Assembly: GCA_036504035.1 (NCBI GenBank)
Contig: DASXVV010000011.1
Coordinates: 226,347-290,346, forward strand
Reading direction: 5' to 3'
Origin: Candidatus Deferrimicrobiaceae bacterium
GTDB lineage: Bacteria; Desulfobacterota; Deferrimicrobia; Deferrimicrobiales; Deferrimicrobiaceae
DNA: 64,000 bases
Every line of letters begins with the position of its first letter. The stretch's first letter is position 1. Positions 24,612-33,366 of this stretch are shown here, in pieces. The notes under the pieces are model-generated. The model was not told where the DNA came from. It was given only the letters and a program-made list of their open reading frames with translations, and searched no databases. Made by a program: the position numbers and the translations under genes.

Positions 24612-26651
24612 TCAGCCCCTTTTTTCCAGTGGCGCGGCGAGCGCCTCTTCGACAACCCGGGCAAGCTGCTCGAGCCGATACGGTTTCTGGATGAAGCCCA
24701 GGATCCCCTCGCGCAGCGTTTCTTCAACGACGCCGTCGAGGCTGTAGCCGGTCGAGAGGACGGCGCGGACGTCAGGCCGGATATCGCGAATCTGCCGGAA
24801 GCAATCGCGCCCGGAGAGATTGGGCATCACCATGTCGATGACCACGAGGTCGACGTCGTGCCCGATCCGGGAATAGGTCTCGACCCCATCGACACCATCG
24901 ACCGCCGTCACCACGGTGTAGCCGAGTGTCGACAGCATCGCGCTGCAGACATCGCGCACCTCTTCCTGGTCGTCGATCAAAAGGATCTTCCCGCTGGCCG
25001 AGCCCGGCACGAACCGGAACGGCACCCGCTCCTCGGGCGCTTCCTCGACTTCGTCGGAAAGCGGCAGGTAGACCCTGAAGACGGCGCCGCAGCCGGGGCG
25101 GCTGTCGACGTCGATGTAGCCGCCGTGGTTCTTGACGATCCCGAACACCATGGACAGACCGAGCCCGGTCCCCTTGCCCGGCTCCTTGGTCGTGAAGAAC
25201 GGGTCGAAGATCTTGCCGATCAGGTCGGGGGCGATGCCGGTCCCGGTGTCGCCGACGTAGAACGCGGCATATTGCCCGGGCCGGGCGCCCCGGTGCATTC
25301 GGCACCAGGCGTCGTCGAACGCGACGCGCTCGGTGTAAAATCGCAGCTCGCCGCCCTCGGGCATCGCGTCGCACGCGTTCATCGCCAGGTTCATCAACAC
25401 CTGCTCGAGCTGGGAGGGATCGCCGACCGTCGGCAGCGGTTCGGTCTCGAAGCGCGACACGATGGTGACCTTCTTGTCGAGCGTCCGGTCGAGCAGGCCG
25501 ATGACGCTCCCGATCATCTTGTGCAGGTCGACGGAAACGGCACGGTGCTTCCCCTTGCGGGCAAAGCCGAGAAGCTGGGCGGTCAGCCGCGACGCCCGCT
25601 CGGCCGCCCCCTGGATGACGCCGGCCGCCTTGAGCGTCTCGGGGTCCCGGGATTCGCTTTGCAACAGCAGATTGGCGTACCCCATGATCCCCGTGAGCAG
25701 GTTGTTGAAATCGTGCGCGATCCCCCCCGCCAGGAGGCCGATCGCCTCCATCTTCTGGGACTGGATCAGCTGCGCCTCGAGCGCCCGGCTCTCCTCCTGC
25801 GCCTCGAGGCGAAGAGAGATGTCGCGCGCCGACGCGCAATTGTATTCGTGACCGTCGAACGAGACGTGATTCGCGGTGACCTCGAGGGGGATGAGCCGGC
25901 CGTCCTTCGCCTGGTGGGAGGTTTCGAGGATGAGGTGCTTCTCTTTCCGGAGACGGTCCCAATGCTCGCCCCACCTGGCGGCCGGGAACTGCGGATTGAT
26001 GTCGTGGATGGTCATCGACAGCAGCTCGTCGCGCGAGTAGCCCAGCGCCCGGCAGGCCATCTCGTTCACATAGAGGATTCGTCCCGACCGATCGATCCAG
26101 TAGGCGATGTCGCCGGAATGATCGACGGCAAACTGCGTCAGCCGAAGCTGTTCCTCGTATTTCTTCCGGCGGTTGATGTCGAGGAGGAGGCCGTCGACGT
26201 AGAGGAAGCTCCCGTCGGCGTCGTAGACGTGCTGCCGGCGGTCGGCGATCCATACGTAGCGGCCGTCTTCGTGGCGGATCCGGTATTCGACGCGCAGCAC
26301 TTTTTTGCGCTTCCGCACCGATTCGCGGAAGATGGCTAGGAGTCCGGCCTGATCTTCTGGGTGGATCAACGATTTCCAGGAGAGCGCACCCGAGAGGAAA
26401 TCGGCGGCCGAGTACCCGGTCATCCGCCTGACGTCGGCCGAGATCATCGAGATCGACCAGTCGGGCCTCCCCCGGTAGACCGCGCCCGGCACGTTGTTCA
26501 TGAGCGAGATCAGCCGGCCGGCCAGCTCTCCCTGCTCGCCGGGGAAGCGGCCGTCCCCTGCGGAATCGTCCGCCGGGGAGCCGTTGCCCAGAAGCGTGCG
26601 GACGCGCTGGTAAGCGCTCGGTAAGAAGGACAGCTTTTGCGACAACGCCAT
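24612..26651 (-). CDS. PAS-PAS hybrid sensor histidine kinase with C-terminal receiver
   Basis: The 679-residue soluble kinase has no membrane helix. Order of domains: PAS-1 (about 45-165, [20 protein letters not shown]), PAS-2 (about 170-285, [20 protein letters not shown]), HisKA with phospho-acceptor His about residue 311 ([17 protein letters not shown]), and HATPase_c with N, G1 and G2 boxes ([31 protein letters not shown]). A receiver (about 555-670) has Asp in VVIDMVMPN (about 602) and the conserved Lys in FIQKPY. The kinase-plus-receiver order implies intramolecular transfer, with no HPt or output domain. It is encoded 21 bases upstream of pyk. The stimulus is unknown but should be cytoplasmic. 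Confidence 0.93.
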   Translation of the reverse strand: MALSQKLSFLPSAYQRVRTLLGNGSPADDSAGDGRFPGEQGELAGRLISLMNNVPGAVYRGRPDWSISMISADVRRMTGYSAADFLSGALSWKSLIHPEDQAGLLAIFRESVRKRKKVLRVEYRIRHEDGRYVWIADRRQHVYDADGSFLYVDGLLLDINRRKKYEEQLRLTQFAVDHSGDIAYWIDRSGRILYVNEMACRALGYSRDELLSMTIHDINPQFPAARWGEHWDRLRKEKHLILETSHQAKDGRLIPLEVTANHVSFDGHEYNCASARDISLRLEAQEESRALEAQLIQSQKMEAIGLLAGGIAHDFNNLLTGIMGYANLLLQSESRDPETLKAAGVIQGAAERASRLTAQLLGFARKGKHRAVSVDLHKMIGSVIGLLDRTLDKKVTIVSRFETEPLPTVGDPSQLEQVLMNLAMNACDAMPEGGELRFYTERVAFDDAWCRMHRGARPGQYAAFYVGDTGTGIAPDLIGKIFDPFFTTKEPGKGTGLGLSMVFGIVKNHGGYIDVDSRPGCGAVFRVYLPLSDEVEEAPEERVPFRFVPGSASGKILLIDDQEEVRDVCSAMLSTLGYTVVTAVDGVDGVETYSRIGHDVDLVVIDMVMPNLSGRDCFRQIRDIRPDVRAVLSTGYSLDGVVEETLREGILGFIQKPYRLEQLARVVEEALAAPLEKRG

Positions 26652-26738
26652 CGGATCCCTTGAACCCCCTGGTCAGTTACTTATCGGCGGGAGAAGCCGT
26701 CAACATTAGCCGATTTTGTGTTACTATTCGACCTCTCC

Positions 26739-26825
26739 GCCGGAGTGGTGGAACTGGCAGACGCGCGGGACTCAAAATCCCGTGTCCGCAAGGACATGAG
26801 GGTTCGACCCCCTCCTCCGGCACCA
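26739..26825 (+). tRNA. tRNA-Leu (anticodon CAA)
   Basis: An 87-base cloverleaf including a genomically encoded CCA. The acceptor is GCCGGAG pairing with CTCCGGC, the anticodon arm CGGGA-CTCAAAA-TCCCG (anticodon CAA), there is a long variable arm TGTCCGCAAGGACA as in class II leucine tRNAs, and the T arm GAGGG-TTCGACC-CCCTC. A TACTAT -10-like element (26722-26727) lies 11 bases upstream with a TCAACA -35-like element. A terminator follows immediately. Confidence 0.96.
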
Positions 26826-26835
26826 TGCGATACCC

Positions 26836-26867
26836 AAAGCCCCAAGCGCACGCGCTTGGGGCTTTTT
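26836..26867 (+). terminator. Intrinsic terminator of tRNA-Leu
   Basis: A 13-base-pair stem (26836-26848 pairing with 26853-26865, AAAGCCCCAAGCG/CGCTTGGGGCTTT) with a four-base loop and a T-run begins 11 bases after the tRNA CCA. Confidence 0.88.
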
Positions 26868-26877
26868 CAATGGAGCA

Positions 26878-26901
26878 TGGTGCTCATGGAGGGGGTCGAA
26901 C
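26878..26901 (-). repeat. Inverted partial copy of the tRNA-Leu 3' end
   Basis: Read on the minus strand, these 24 bases match the last 24 bases of the tRNA (26802-26825: T arm, acceptor and CCA) at 20 positions. The matches are 14 identical bases, a four-base mismatch, then six identical bases. The two copies are in inverted orientation around the terminator hairpin. It could be the residue of a recombination event at the tRNA or a conserved folded element. Confidence 0.7.
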
Positions 26902-26906
26902 ACGGA

Positions 26907-26963
26907 GCAGGCCGCCGAGCGAATCGCGAGGAAGAGCCGCCAGGATGGCGGCGGAAGGCCTGC
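26907..26963. other. Hairpin-rich noncoding stretch after tRNA-Leu
   Basis: Between the inverted tRNA copy and the permease gene there is no plausible coding sequence. Outer arms GCAGGCC (26907-26913) and GGCCTGC (26957-26963) enclose an inner stem GCCGCC-AGGAT-GGCGGC (26936-26952), giving a nested fold. The rest of the gap, to 27046, shows nothing further I can name. It may be a structured RNA or a dispersed repeat; transcription is not evident. Confidence 0.35.
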
Positions 26964-27046
26964 GAAGCGCCGAGGGGTCGGGCGCACCGGGTATAAAGGG
27001 CCGGCGATCGACATCGAAAAGATGACTTCGGAATCATATTGCCCTT

Positions 27047-28261
27047 CTAACTGCGAAGCGCCTCGATGGGGTCGAGAAGCGAGGCGCGCTGGGCGGGGTA
27101 GATGCCGAAAAAGATGCCCACCGCGCCTGAAAACCCGAATCCGACGACGATCGCATCGGGCCGGACCTGCACCAGCCACCCCGATGCGGAGGCGATGCCG
27201 AACGCCCCGGCGACCCCCAATCCTGTTCCGATCACCCCCCCGATCACCGACAGGATTACGGATTCGAGCAGGAACTGGACGAGGATGTCCCGGCCGCGCG
27301 CCCCGACCGCCATCCGGATGCCGATCTCCCGCGTGCGTTCCGCCACGGAGACCAGCATGATGTTCATGATCCCGATCCCGGCGACCACGAGCGCAACCGC
27401 CGCGATGCACCCCAGGAGAATCGTCATCGTATGCTGGGTCTCGGCGCGGGCCTTCGCGATCTCCGAGGTGTGGCGCAAGTTGAAATCGTCCTCTTGCCCA
27501 TTCTGGATCCGATGCCGTTCCCGCATCAGCGAGGCGATTTCCTTTTCCGCATCCGGCACATCTTCCGGCGTGATCGCCGAACAGAAGATGTCGTCGAGAT
27601 ACGTGACCCCCCGCAGTTTCTTCATGACCGTCGTGAAAGGCATCAAAAGAACGTCGTCCCGATCCTGGCCGCTCGGTGAAGACCCCTTGACTGCGAGGAC
27701 GCCGGCGACCTTGCACGGAATCCCTTGCACGCGGACGATCCGCCCGACAGGGTCCTCCGTGGCGAACAGCGTCGTCGCCAATGTCTGGCCCAGCAGGCAG
27801 ACTTTCGCATCATACGTCACCTGAGCCGCGGTAAAGGCAGCGCCGCCGGCGACCGGCCACCGCTGGATCTCCAGATACTCCGGCGACACGCCGCGCACCT
27901 GCGTCCCCCAGTTCTGGTTCTGGTAGACCACCTGCACCCGCATGTCCACGTTCGGGGAAACATACATCACGAGCGGAATCTGCTGCTCGATCGCCCGCAC
28001 GTCTTTATACGTGAGGCTTGTCTCGCCATGCGAGCCGCTCCGGACCCCGTTGACGTTCCGTGACCCGGCCTCGATCTGGATAAGGTCGTCGCTCAGGTTC
28101 CGGACCTGCTCGTCGATCCGGGCAGAGGCTCCCCGGCCGATGGCCACGCTGCAGATGAAGGCGCCCACCCCGATGCAGATCCCCAGGATCGAGAGCGTGC
28201 TTCGGACCTTGTGGCGCCCCAGCGTCCGCAATCCGAATCGGAGTTCCGTCGCGAGATCCAT
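27047..28261 (-). CDS. MacB/FtsX-type ABC transporter permease
   Basis: The 404-residue protein has the MacB permease plan. An N-terminal helix follows FGLRTLGRHKVRSTLSILGI, a large periplasmic MacB_PCD domain spans about 50-265, and three C-terminal helices include the FtsX signature (GIMNIMLVSVAERTREIGIR, VGARGRDILVQFLLESVIL). Such permeases act with a cytoplasmic ATPase and a periplasmic adaptor in mechanotransmission or export of lipoproteins, peptides or antibiotics. Neither partner is adjacent, which is unusual; they may be elsewhere or lost with the damaged region upstream. The ATG at 28261 follows GGGGGAAACG. The tail ends next to the tRNA-Leu region. Confidence 0.88.
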   Translation of the reverse strand: MDLATELRFGLRTLGRHKVRSTLSILGICIGVGAFICSVAIGRGASARIDEQVRNLSDDLIQIEAGSRNVNGVRSGSHGETSLTYKDVRAIEQQIPLVMYVSPNVDMRVQVVYQNQNWGTQVRGVSPEYLEIQRWPVAGGAAFTAAQVTYDAKVCLLGQTLATTLFATEDPVGRIVRVQGIPCKVAGVLAVKGSSPSGQDRDDVLLMPFTTVMKKLRGVTYLDDIFCSAITPEDVPDAEKEIASLMRERHRIQNGQEDDFNLRHTSEIAKARAETQHTMTILLGCIAAVALVVAGIGIMNIMLVSVAERTREIGIRMAVGARGRDILVQFLLESVILSVIGGVIGTGLGVAGAFGIASASGWLVQVRPDAIVVGFGFSGAVGIFFGIYPAQRASLLDPIEALRS

Positions 28262-28281
28262 TCGTTTCCCCCGGGGCGGAC

Positions 28282-28398
28282 TTACCGCCCCAGCACCATG
28301 ATGGAGAACGTGTCCGGCTTGATCGGCGGCCGGGGCTTGGGATTATCCTTCGTTGCGGCCGGCGCCGGCTGCAATCCGGGCTTCACGTACAGTATAGA
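28282..28398 (-). pseudogene. C-terminal remnant of a YVTN beta-propeller protein gene
   Basis: The minus strand encodes about 38 residues ending in a stop at 28282. They end TKDNPKPRPP...TFSIMVLGR and match the C-terminus of the intact beta-propeller gene at 34936-35964 (TKENPRPRPP...TFAILVLEP), with 16 of 28 identical positions over the tail. There is no start codon or propeller coding sequence before it; the reading abuts the 3' end of the hybrid kinase. I read it as what is left of a paralogue after deletion. It lies 20 bases before the permease start, so the lost gene once probably preceded that permease. Confidence 0.7.
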
Positions 28399-28427
28399 CC
28401 GGCAGACCCGCCAGGGAGGATGAACGG

Positions 28428-30698
28428 CTATTCCGCCAGGGATGTCTCGACCCTTCTCGCGAACTCGTCGATGGAGAACGGCTTCTGGATGAATTGCATC
28501 CCGCCGTCCGGCACCCCCTGCCGCGCAATGACGTTGTCGGAGTAGCCGGACATGAACAGCACCTTCAGTCCCTGATATCGGTCAAGCAGTCTGGCGTGCA
28601 GCTCCGGGCCGGTCATGCCGGGCATGACGACGTCGGTGACGAGCAGGTCGAGCGATCGGTTCTCGCTGAGCTGCAGCGCCTGTTTCGGATCTTCCGCCAC
28701 CAGCAGGTCGAACCCCTGCCGCTTCAGAAGTTCGCTCACAAGCGTCCGGACCATCTCGTTGTCTTCCACCAGAAGGATGGTCCGTCGATCGCCGGCCGGC
28801 AAGTCCGGAATGTGCATAGCAGGCTGTTCGCTTGCCGGCAGCTCGTCGACGAGGGGGAAGTAGCATCTGAACGCCGTTCCTTTGCCCGGCTCGCTCTCGA
28901 CCCGGATGTTCCCTCCGTGCTGCCGGACGATCCCGTACACGGTAGCCAGTCCCAGTCCGGTCCCTTTTCCGACCCCCTTTGAGGTAAAGAACGGCTCGAA
29001 GATCCGCTGGAGCGTTTCCGGAGCCATCCCGCAGCCGTCGTCGGTGATCGCCAGCACCAGGTAGCGTCCGGGGGGCGCTCCCGGATGCCGGCGCGCATCC
29101 TCGTCGTCGATCCGCACGGGAGACGTTCCGATGGTGATGCTTCCGCGCGCGCCGATGGCATCCTGTGCGTTGACGGCCAGGTTCATGATGACCTGCTCGA
29201 TCTGGTTGCCGTCCGCGCGGATACAGAGCCCCTCTTCGGTCAGATCGAGGCGGATGTCGATGCTCTCGCGAATGGTGTGTCGAAGGATGCCCTGGAAAGC
29301 CTTTACGACCTGATTGAGGTCGACGATCTTCATCTCCATGACCTGTTTGCGGCTGAAGCTCAAGAGCTGCTGGACGATCTCCTTGGACCGGTTGGCGGCG
29401 CTCAGGATATTTCCGACCCTTCCGAGCGCCGATTCATCGCCCTTCAGGTCTTTCTTCAACAATTCCGAGTAGCCGATGATCGGCGTCAGCAGGTTGTTGA
29501 AATCGTGGGCCACCCCGCCGGCCAGCCGCCCGATCGATTCCATCTTGTGCGCCTGGATCAGCTGGCCGGTCAGGAGATCCTTCTCGGCCTCGGCCTTCAG
29601 GCGCTCCGCCTCGCGCACGGCAAGCTGCTCCGCCATCGCGTCGAACGTCTTCCCGAGGCTGCCGAGTTCTCCCCCCGCCACCAGCTCGGACACCCTTACC
29701 TGCAGATCGCCGGCTGCGAGTCGCTGGGAAGCGTCCTCCAGCAGCTTGAAGCGATCCACGATCGAGCGCTTGCCGATCAGCGCCGCGGCGAAACAGGCCA
29801 GGACCAGGAACGAAGTGAACAGCGCCACGGTTTTCGTGAGCGCCTTGTTGGCCTCGCGCGCAGCCATCGCCACCGGTATTCCGGCCCCGACGTACAAATA
29901 GGGGCTCTGCTCCCCGGGAAGGCGAATCTTCCGGTAGGAAATGATCCGCTTGTCCCCCCCGATCGAGGTTCGCACAGTCGTGCCCGATTCCGGCCCCCTC
30001 TCCATCTTCATGAATTCATCTTCGGGGTAGGGTTTGCCGATGAACGATTCCGGGTTGATGGCTCTGGACAGGACCACCCCGCGATGATCGAGGAGCACGA
30101 AGCTGGACCCTGCAGGCAGCTTCATCTGCTCCGGCAGCTGCCGATACCGGTCGATGACGAAACCGACGCTGATGACCCCGACGATCGCACCATGAACGTT
30201 TCTCAAGGGATAGGCCAGGTTCAGCGCCGGCCTGGCGGTGGCCCGGCTGACGACGTATTCTCCGGACGACAGCCGTCCGCTGGCCAGGGCATTCCGGAAG
30301 TACCGCCGGTCCCCGATGACGAAAGGGGGCTTGACCGGAACAGCCGTCGCCCAGACGGTCCCCCTCGGGTCCGCGATGAAGATGTTCGAATACATCGGGT
30401 TCAGCTTGCGCAGCTCCCGAAGGACCGGCTCGACACGGGCGGCATCGCGCCCCCTGACCTCCGGAAGCAGGCTCAGGGCGGCCATCAACTGTTCGGCGCC
30501 GGCGACCAGGTTCTGCTGATCGGTGGCGATCCGGTCGGCAAGCTTGGCGGTATCGTTTTTCGCTTCATTGAACATCGCGTTGCGGAACTGGATCCCCGAA
30601 TAAAGGATGAGGCCCGCCGCAGGCAGGGCAACCACGAGTGTGATCAGCAGAAGCAACGATCGGATGGAAAGGGTCGCAAGGCAGGGCGGGGGAATCAT
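28428..30698 (-). CDS. Membrane-bound Cache-HAMP hybrid histidine kinase with receiver
   Basis: The 756-residue protein starts with a transmembrane helix (about 12-33) and a double-Cache sensor (about 35-285) with SNIFIADPRGTVWATAV and ALNLAYPLRNVHGAIVGVISVGF phrases. A second helix (about 290-312), HAMP (about 315-365) and HisKA (His about 397, [17 protein letters not shown]) follow. Then comes HATPase_c ([29 protein letters not shown]) and a receiver with Asp in LLVTDVVMPGM and Lys in FIQKPF. Cache domains bind small extracellular ligands such as organic acids or amino acids. I prefer the ATG at 30698; a TTG at 30707 is in frame. mgtA lies 130 bases upstream on the same strand. Confidence 0.93.
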   Translation of the reverse strand: MIPPPCLATLSIRSLLLLITLVVALPAAGLILYSGIQFRNAMFNEAKNDTAKLADRIATDQQNLVAGAEQLMAALSLLPEVRGRDAARVEPVLRELRKLNPMYSNIFIADPRGTVWATAVPVKPPFVIGDRRYFRNALASGRLSSGEYVVSRATARPALNLAYPLRNVHGAIVGVISVGFVIDRYRQLPEQMKLPAGSSFVLLDHRGVVLSRAINPESFIGKPYPEDEFMKMERGPESGTTVRTSIGGDKRIISYRKIRLPGEQSPYLYVGAGIPVAMAAREANKALTKTVALFTSFLVLACFAAALIGKRSIVDRFKLLEDASQRLAAGDLQVRVSELVAGGELGSLGKTFDAMAEQLAVREAERLKAEAEKDLLTGQLIQAHKMESIGRLAGGVAHDFNNLLTPIIGYSELLKKDLKGDESALGRVGNILSAANRSKEIVQQLLSFSRKQVMEMKIVDLNQVVKAFQGILRHTIRESIDIRLDLTEEGLCIRADGNQIEQVIMNLAVNAQDAIGARGSITIGTSPVRIDDEDARRHPGAPPGRYLVLAITDDGCGMAPETLQRIFEPFFTSKGVGKGTGLGLATVYGIVRQHGGNIRVESEPGKGTAFRCYFPLVDELPASEQPAMHIPDLPAGDRRTILLVEDNEMVRTLVSELLKRQGFDLLVAEDPKQALQLSENRSLDLLVTDVVMPGMTGPELHARLLDRYQGLKVLFMSGYSDNVIARQGVPDGGMQFIQKPFSIDEFARRVETSLAE

Positions 30699-30828
30699 CG
30701 TCTCCAATCGTCTCCCGTGTCGATAAGTTTCGCTACGGCGTCAATTTCGGCCGGAGGGCTCGCCAACCCACCGCAATCAGATAATGTCAGAGGTAAGCGG
30801 AGAGTTCCACAATGAACGGACGGCGGGT

Positions 30829-33360
30829 TCACTCCGCGGCAAACCGGCGGAAGAACCACCGCTTCATCCCTTCCACGGCCAGGAGATAGGCGACCAGCAT
30901 GGCGGCCAGGACCAGGAAAAACAGGGCCGGCGGCGCCGTGAACCCGAGATATCTGCCGACGAACGTGAACGGCAGCGCGGCGGCTACCGCCACCATGGCC
31001 AGCGAACAGGCGATCAGCCAGGGGTTGGGGCGGCTCTTGAAGGGGTTCCTGCGGGTGCGGATGACGAAGATGACCAGCACCTGCGTGGCCATCGACTCGA
31101 TGAACCAGCCGGTGTGGAACAGCGACTCCCCGGCATGGAAGAGCTTCAGCATGACGAAGAACGTGAGGAAATCGAAGACCGAGCTGACCGGGCCGATGCA
31201 CAGCATGAAGTTCCGGATGAAGTTCATGTCCCAGTGGCGGGGATGGCTCAGGTAGTCTTCATCCACCCGGTCCAGCGGAATGGGCAGCTCGGAGACGTCG
31301 TAGAGCAGGTTGTTGAGCAGGATCTGCACCGGCAGCATCGGCAGGAAGGGAAGAAAGAGCGAGGCGCCGGCCATGCTGAACATGTTGCCGAAATTGGAAC
31401 TGGTCCCCATCATGATGTACTTCATGATGTTGCCGAAGGTACGGCGTCCTTCCAAAACGCCCGCGTGGAGCACCCCCAGGTCCTGCTCCATGAGGATCAT
31501 GTCCGCAGCCGCCTTCGCCACGTCCACCGCGCTGTCCACCGAGATGCCCACGTCGGCGGAATGGAGCGACGGGGCATCGTTGATGCCGTCGCCGAGATAC
31601 CCCACGACATGGCCCCGCCGCTTGAGGGCGAGGATGATCCGGTTCTTCTGGGCGGGCGCCACGCGGCAGAACAGGTTCGCCTGCTCGACCCGCGCGGCGA
31701 GTGTCGGGTCGTCCAGCTGCTGGATCTCCGCGCCCGTCAGCACCCCCGTCACGGGAATGCCGAGCTGCGCGAAGACGTGCTGGGTCACCAGCTCGTTGTC
31801 GCCGGTAATCACCTTGACCGCGACCCGGTCGGAGGCGAGTCCGGCGAGCGCCGCGCCGGCGCTTTTCTTGGGGGGATCGAGAAAAGCGGCAAAGCCCGCG
31901 AAGACCAGCTCCGACTCATCGCCGACCACGGCGTGGGGATGGTCCATCCCCACGTTTCGCACGGCGATTCCCAGCACGCGGAAACCGTCGTTCCCGAGCG
32001 CATCGCATTGCGCATTGATCTTCGCCCGCGCCGCATCGTTCATGGGAAGCGGCTCGGTCCCCTCGTCCACCTCGTAGGCGACTGACAGCCGAAGGACATC
32101 TTCGGGCGCCCCCTTGACCACCAGCAACCGGCCGGAACCGTTTTCGAGAAGCACCGAGATCCGGCGGCGCTCGAAGTCGAACGGCACTTCGTCGATCTTT
32201 TTCCAGCCGCTGACGTCGATCTCCTTGTGCTCCAGGATGGCGTCGTCCAGGGTGCTCTTCACCCCGGTCTCGAAATAGCTGTTGTAGTAGGCCAGCGCCA
32301 GGACCCGCTCGCTTTCCTTTCCCGACGGCGCCAGGTGGCGTTCCAGGTGGATGCGCGCCTCGGTCAGCGTACCGGTCTTGTCGGTGCAGAAGACGTCCAT
32401 GCTCCCCAGGTTCTGGATCGCCGCAAGACGCTTGACGATCACCTTGCTGGCCGCCATGCGCATCGCGCCCCGCGACAGCGTCACCGAGACCACCATGGGG
32501 AGCAGCTCGGGCGTCAGCCCTACCGCAAGGGCCACGGCGAACAGGAACGATTCGAGCCAGGGACGGTGGAAGAAGGCGTTGACCAGCAGGACGAACAGGA
32601 CGAGCAGGATCGTCATCCGCATGATGAGCAGCCCGAACCGGCGGGTTCCCTGCTCGAAGTCGGTGGGGGGAGCCTTGGCGATCAGCGTGTCGGCGATCTC
32701 GCCGAGCTCGGTGTCCTGCCCGGTGCGGCACATCAGCACCCGGGCCGTGCCGCTGATCACCGAGGTGCCCATGAGCACGGTGTTGCCGGCCGCAAGCACC
32801 TCGGTCTCATCAGCCGAATCCGCCGGCATTTTTTCCACCGGAAACGCTTCCCCGGTCAGCAGCGCCTCGTTGACGAAAAAGTCTTTCGCCTCCAGCAACC
32901 GGCCGTCGCAGGGAACCAGGTCGCCGGCCGAAAGGAGCGTCACGTCGCCCGGTACCAACTCCGCAAGAGGGATCTCAGTGACCCTGCCGTCCCGCAGCAC
33001 GTGGCCGCGCACCGCCACGGACCGGCGCAGGCGGTCCGCGGCCTGTCCTGCCCGGTATTCCTGGACGAAGTCGAGGGTCACGCTGGCCAGGACGATAGCG
33101 CCGATGATGAAGAAGCTGGTCGCGTCCCCGGTGAACGCGGAGAGCGCGCTGGCGACCAGGAGGATGATGACCAGGGGATTCTTGAACTTGGCGAGGAACT
33201 GAAGGGCGAGGGCCCGCTTGCGCTCTCCGTGGATCAGGTTCGGACCGAACCTTGCCAGTCGGATCGTCGCTTCGGCTCCGGTCAGTCCGTCGGGACCGGC
33301 GTCAAGCCGTTCCAGGAGTTCCTTATAGGGGAGCCGCCAGAAAGGAAAATCCGGCTTCAA
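30829..33360 (-). CDS. mgtA: Magnesium-translocating P-type ATPase (MgtA/MgtB type)
   Basis: Type III P-ATPase for Mg2+ uptake in the inner membrane. The 843 residues include LLTGEAFPVEK (TGE actuator motif), the transmembrane ALAVGLTPELLPMVVSVTLSRGA typical of Mg transporters, and the phosphorylation site VFCTDKTGTLTEAR (Asp about residue 327). VKGAPEDVLRL and GDGINDAPSLHSADVGISVDSAVDVAKAAADMIL (shown across the hinge) complete the core. Ten membrane helices are plausible. The only start near the conserved N-terminus is a TTG at 33360, six bases behind the RNase gene stop, so it is probably translated by coupling. No Mg riboswitch leader is visible. Confidence 0.94.
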   Translation of the reverse strand: MKPDFPFWRLPYKELLERLDAGPDGLTGAEATIRLARFGPNLIHGERKRALALQFLAKFKNPLVIILLVASALSAFTGDATSFFIIGAIVLASVTLDFVQEYRAGQAADRLRRSVAVRGHVLRDGRVTEIPLAELVPGDVTLLSAGDLVPCDGRLLEAKDFFVNEALLTGEAFPVEKMPADSADETEVLAAGNTVLMGTSVISGTARVLMCRTGQDTELGEIADTLIAKAPPTDFEQGTRRFGLLIMRMTILLVLFVLLVNAFFHRPWLESFLFAVALAVGLTPELLPMVVSVTLSRGAMRMAASKVIVKRLAAIQNLGSMDVFCTDKTGTLTEARIHLERHLAPSGKESERVLALAYYNSYFETGVKSTLDDAILEHKEIDVSGWKKIDEVPFDFERRRISVLLENGSGRLLVVKGAPEDVLRLSVAYEVDEGTEPLPMNDAARAKINAQCDALGNDGFRVLGIAVRNVGMDHPHAVVGDESELVFAGFAAFLDPPKKSAGAALAGLASDRVAVKVITGDNELVTQHVFAQLGIPVTGVLTGAEIQQLDDPTLAARVEQANLFCRVAPAQKNRIILALKRRGHVVGYLGDGINDAPSLHSADVGISVDSAVDVAKAAADMILMEQDLGVLHAGVLEGRRTFGNIMKYIMMGTSSNFGNMFSMAGASLFLPFLPMLPVQILLNNLLYDVSELPIPLDRVDEDYLSHPRHWDMNFIRNFMLCIGPVSSVFDFLTFFVMLKLFHAGESLFHTGWFIESMATQVLVIFVIRTRRNPFKSRPNPWLIACSLAMVAVAAALPFTFVGRYLGFTAPPALFFLVLAAMLVAYLLAVEGMKRWFFRRFAAE

Positions 33361-33366
33361 GACGAA

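Noticed and set aside
26739..28427. Genomic island or prophage inserted at tRNA-Leu
   Set aside because: There is no integrase, no direct repeat of the tRNA end and no phage gene. Only an inverted partial copy is present, and it is reported separately.
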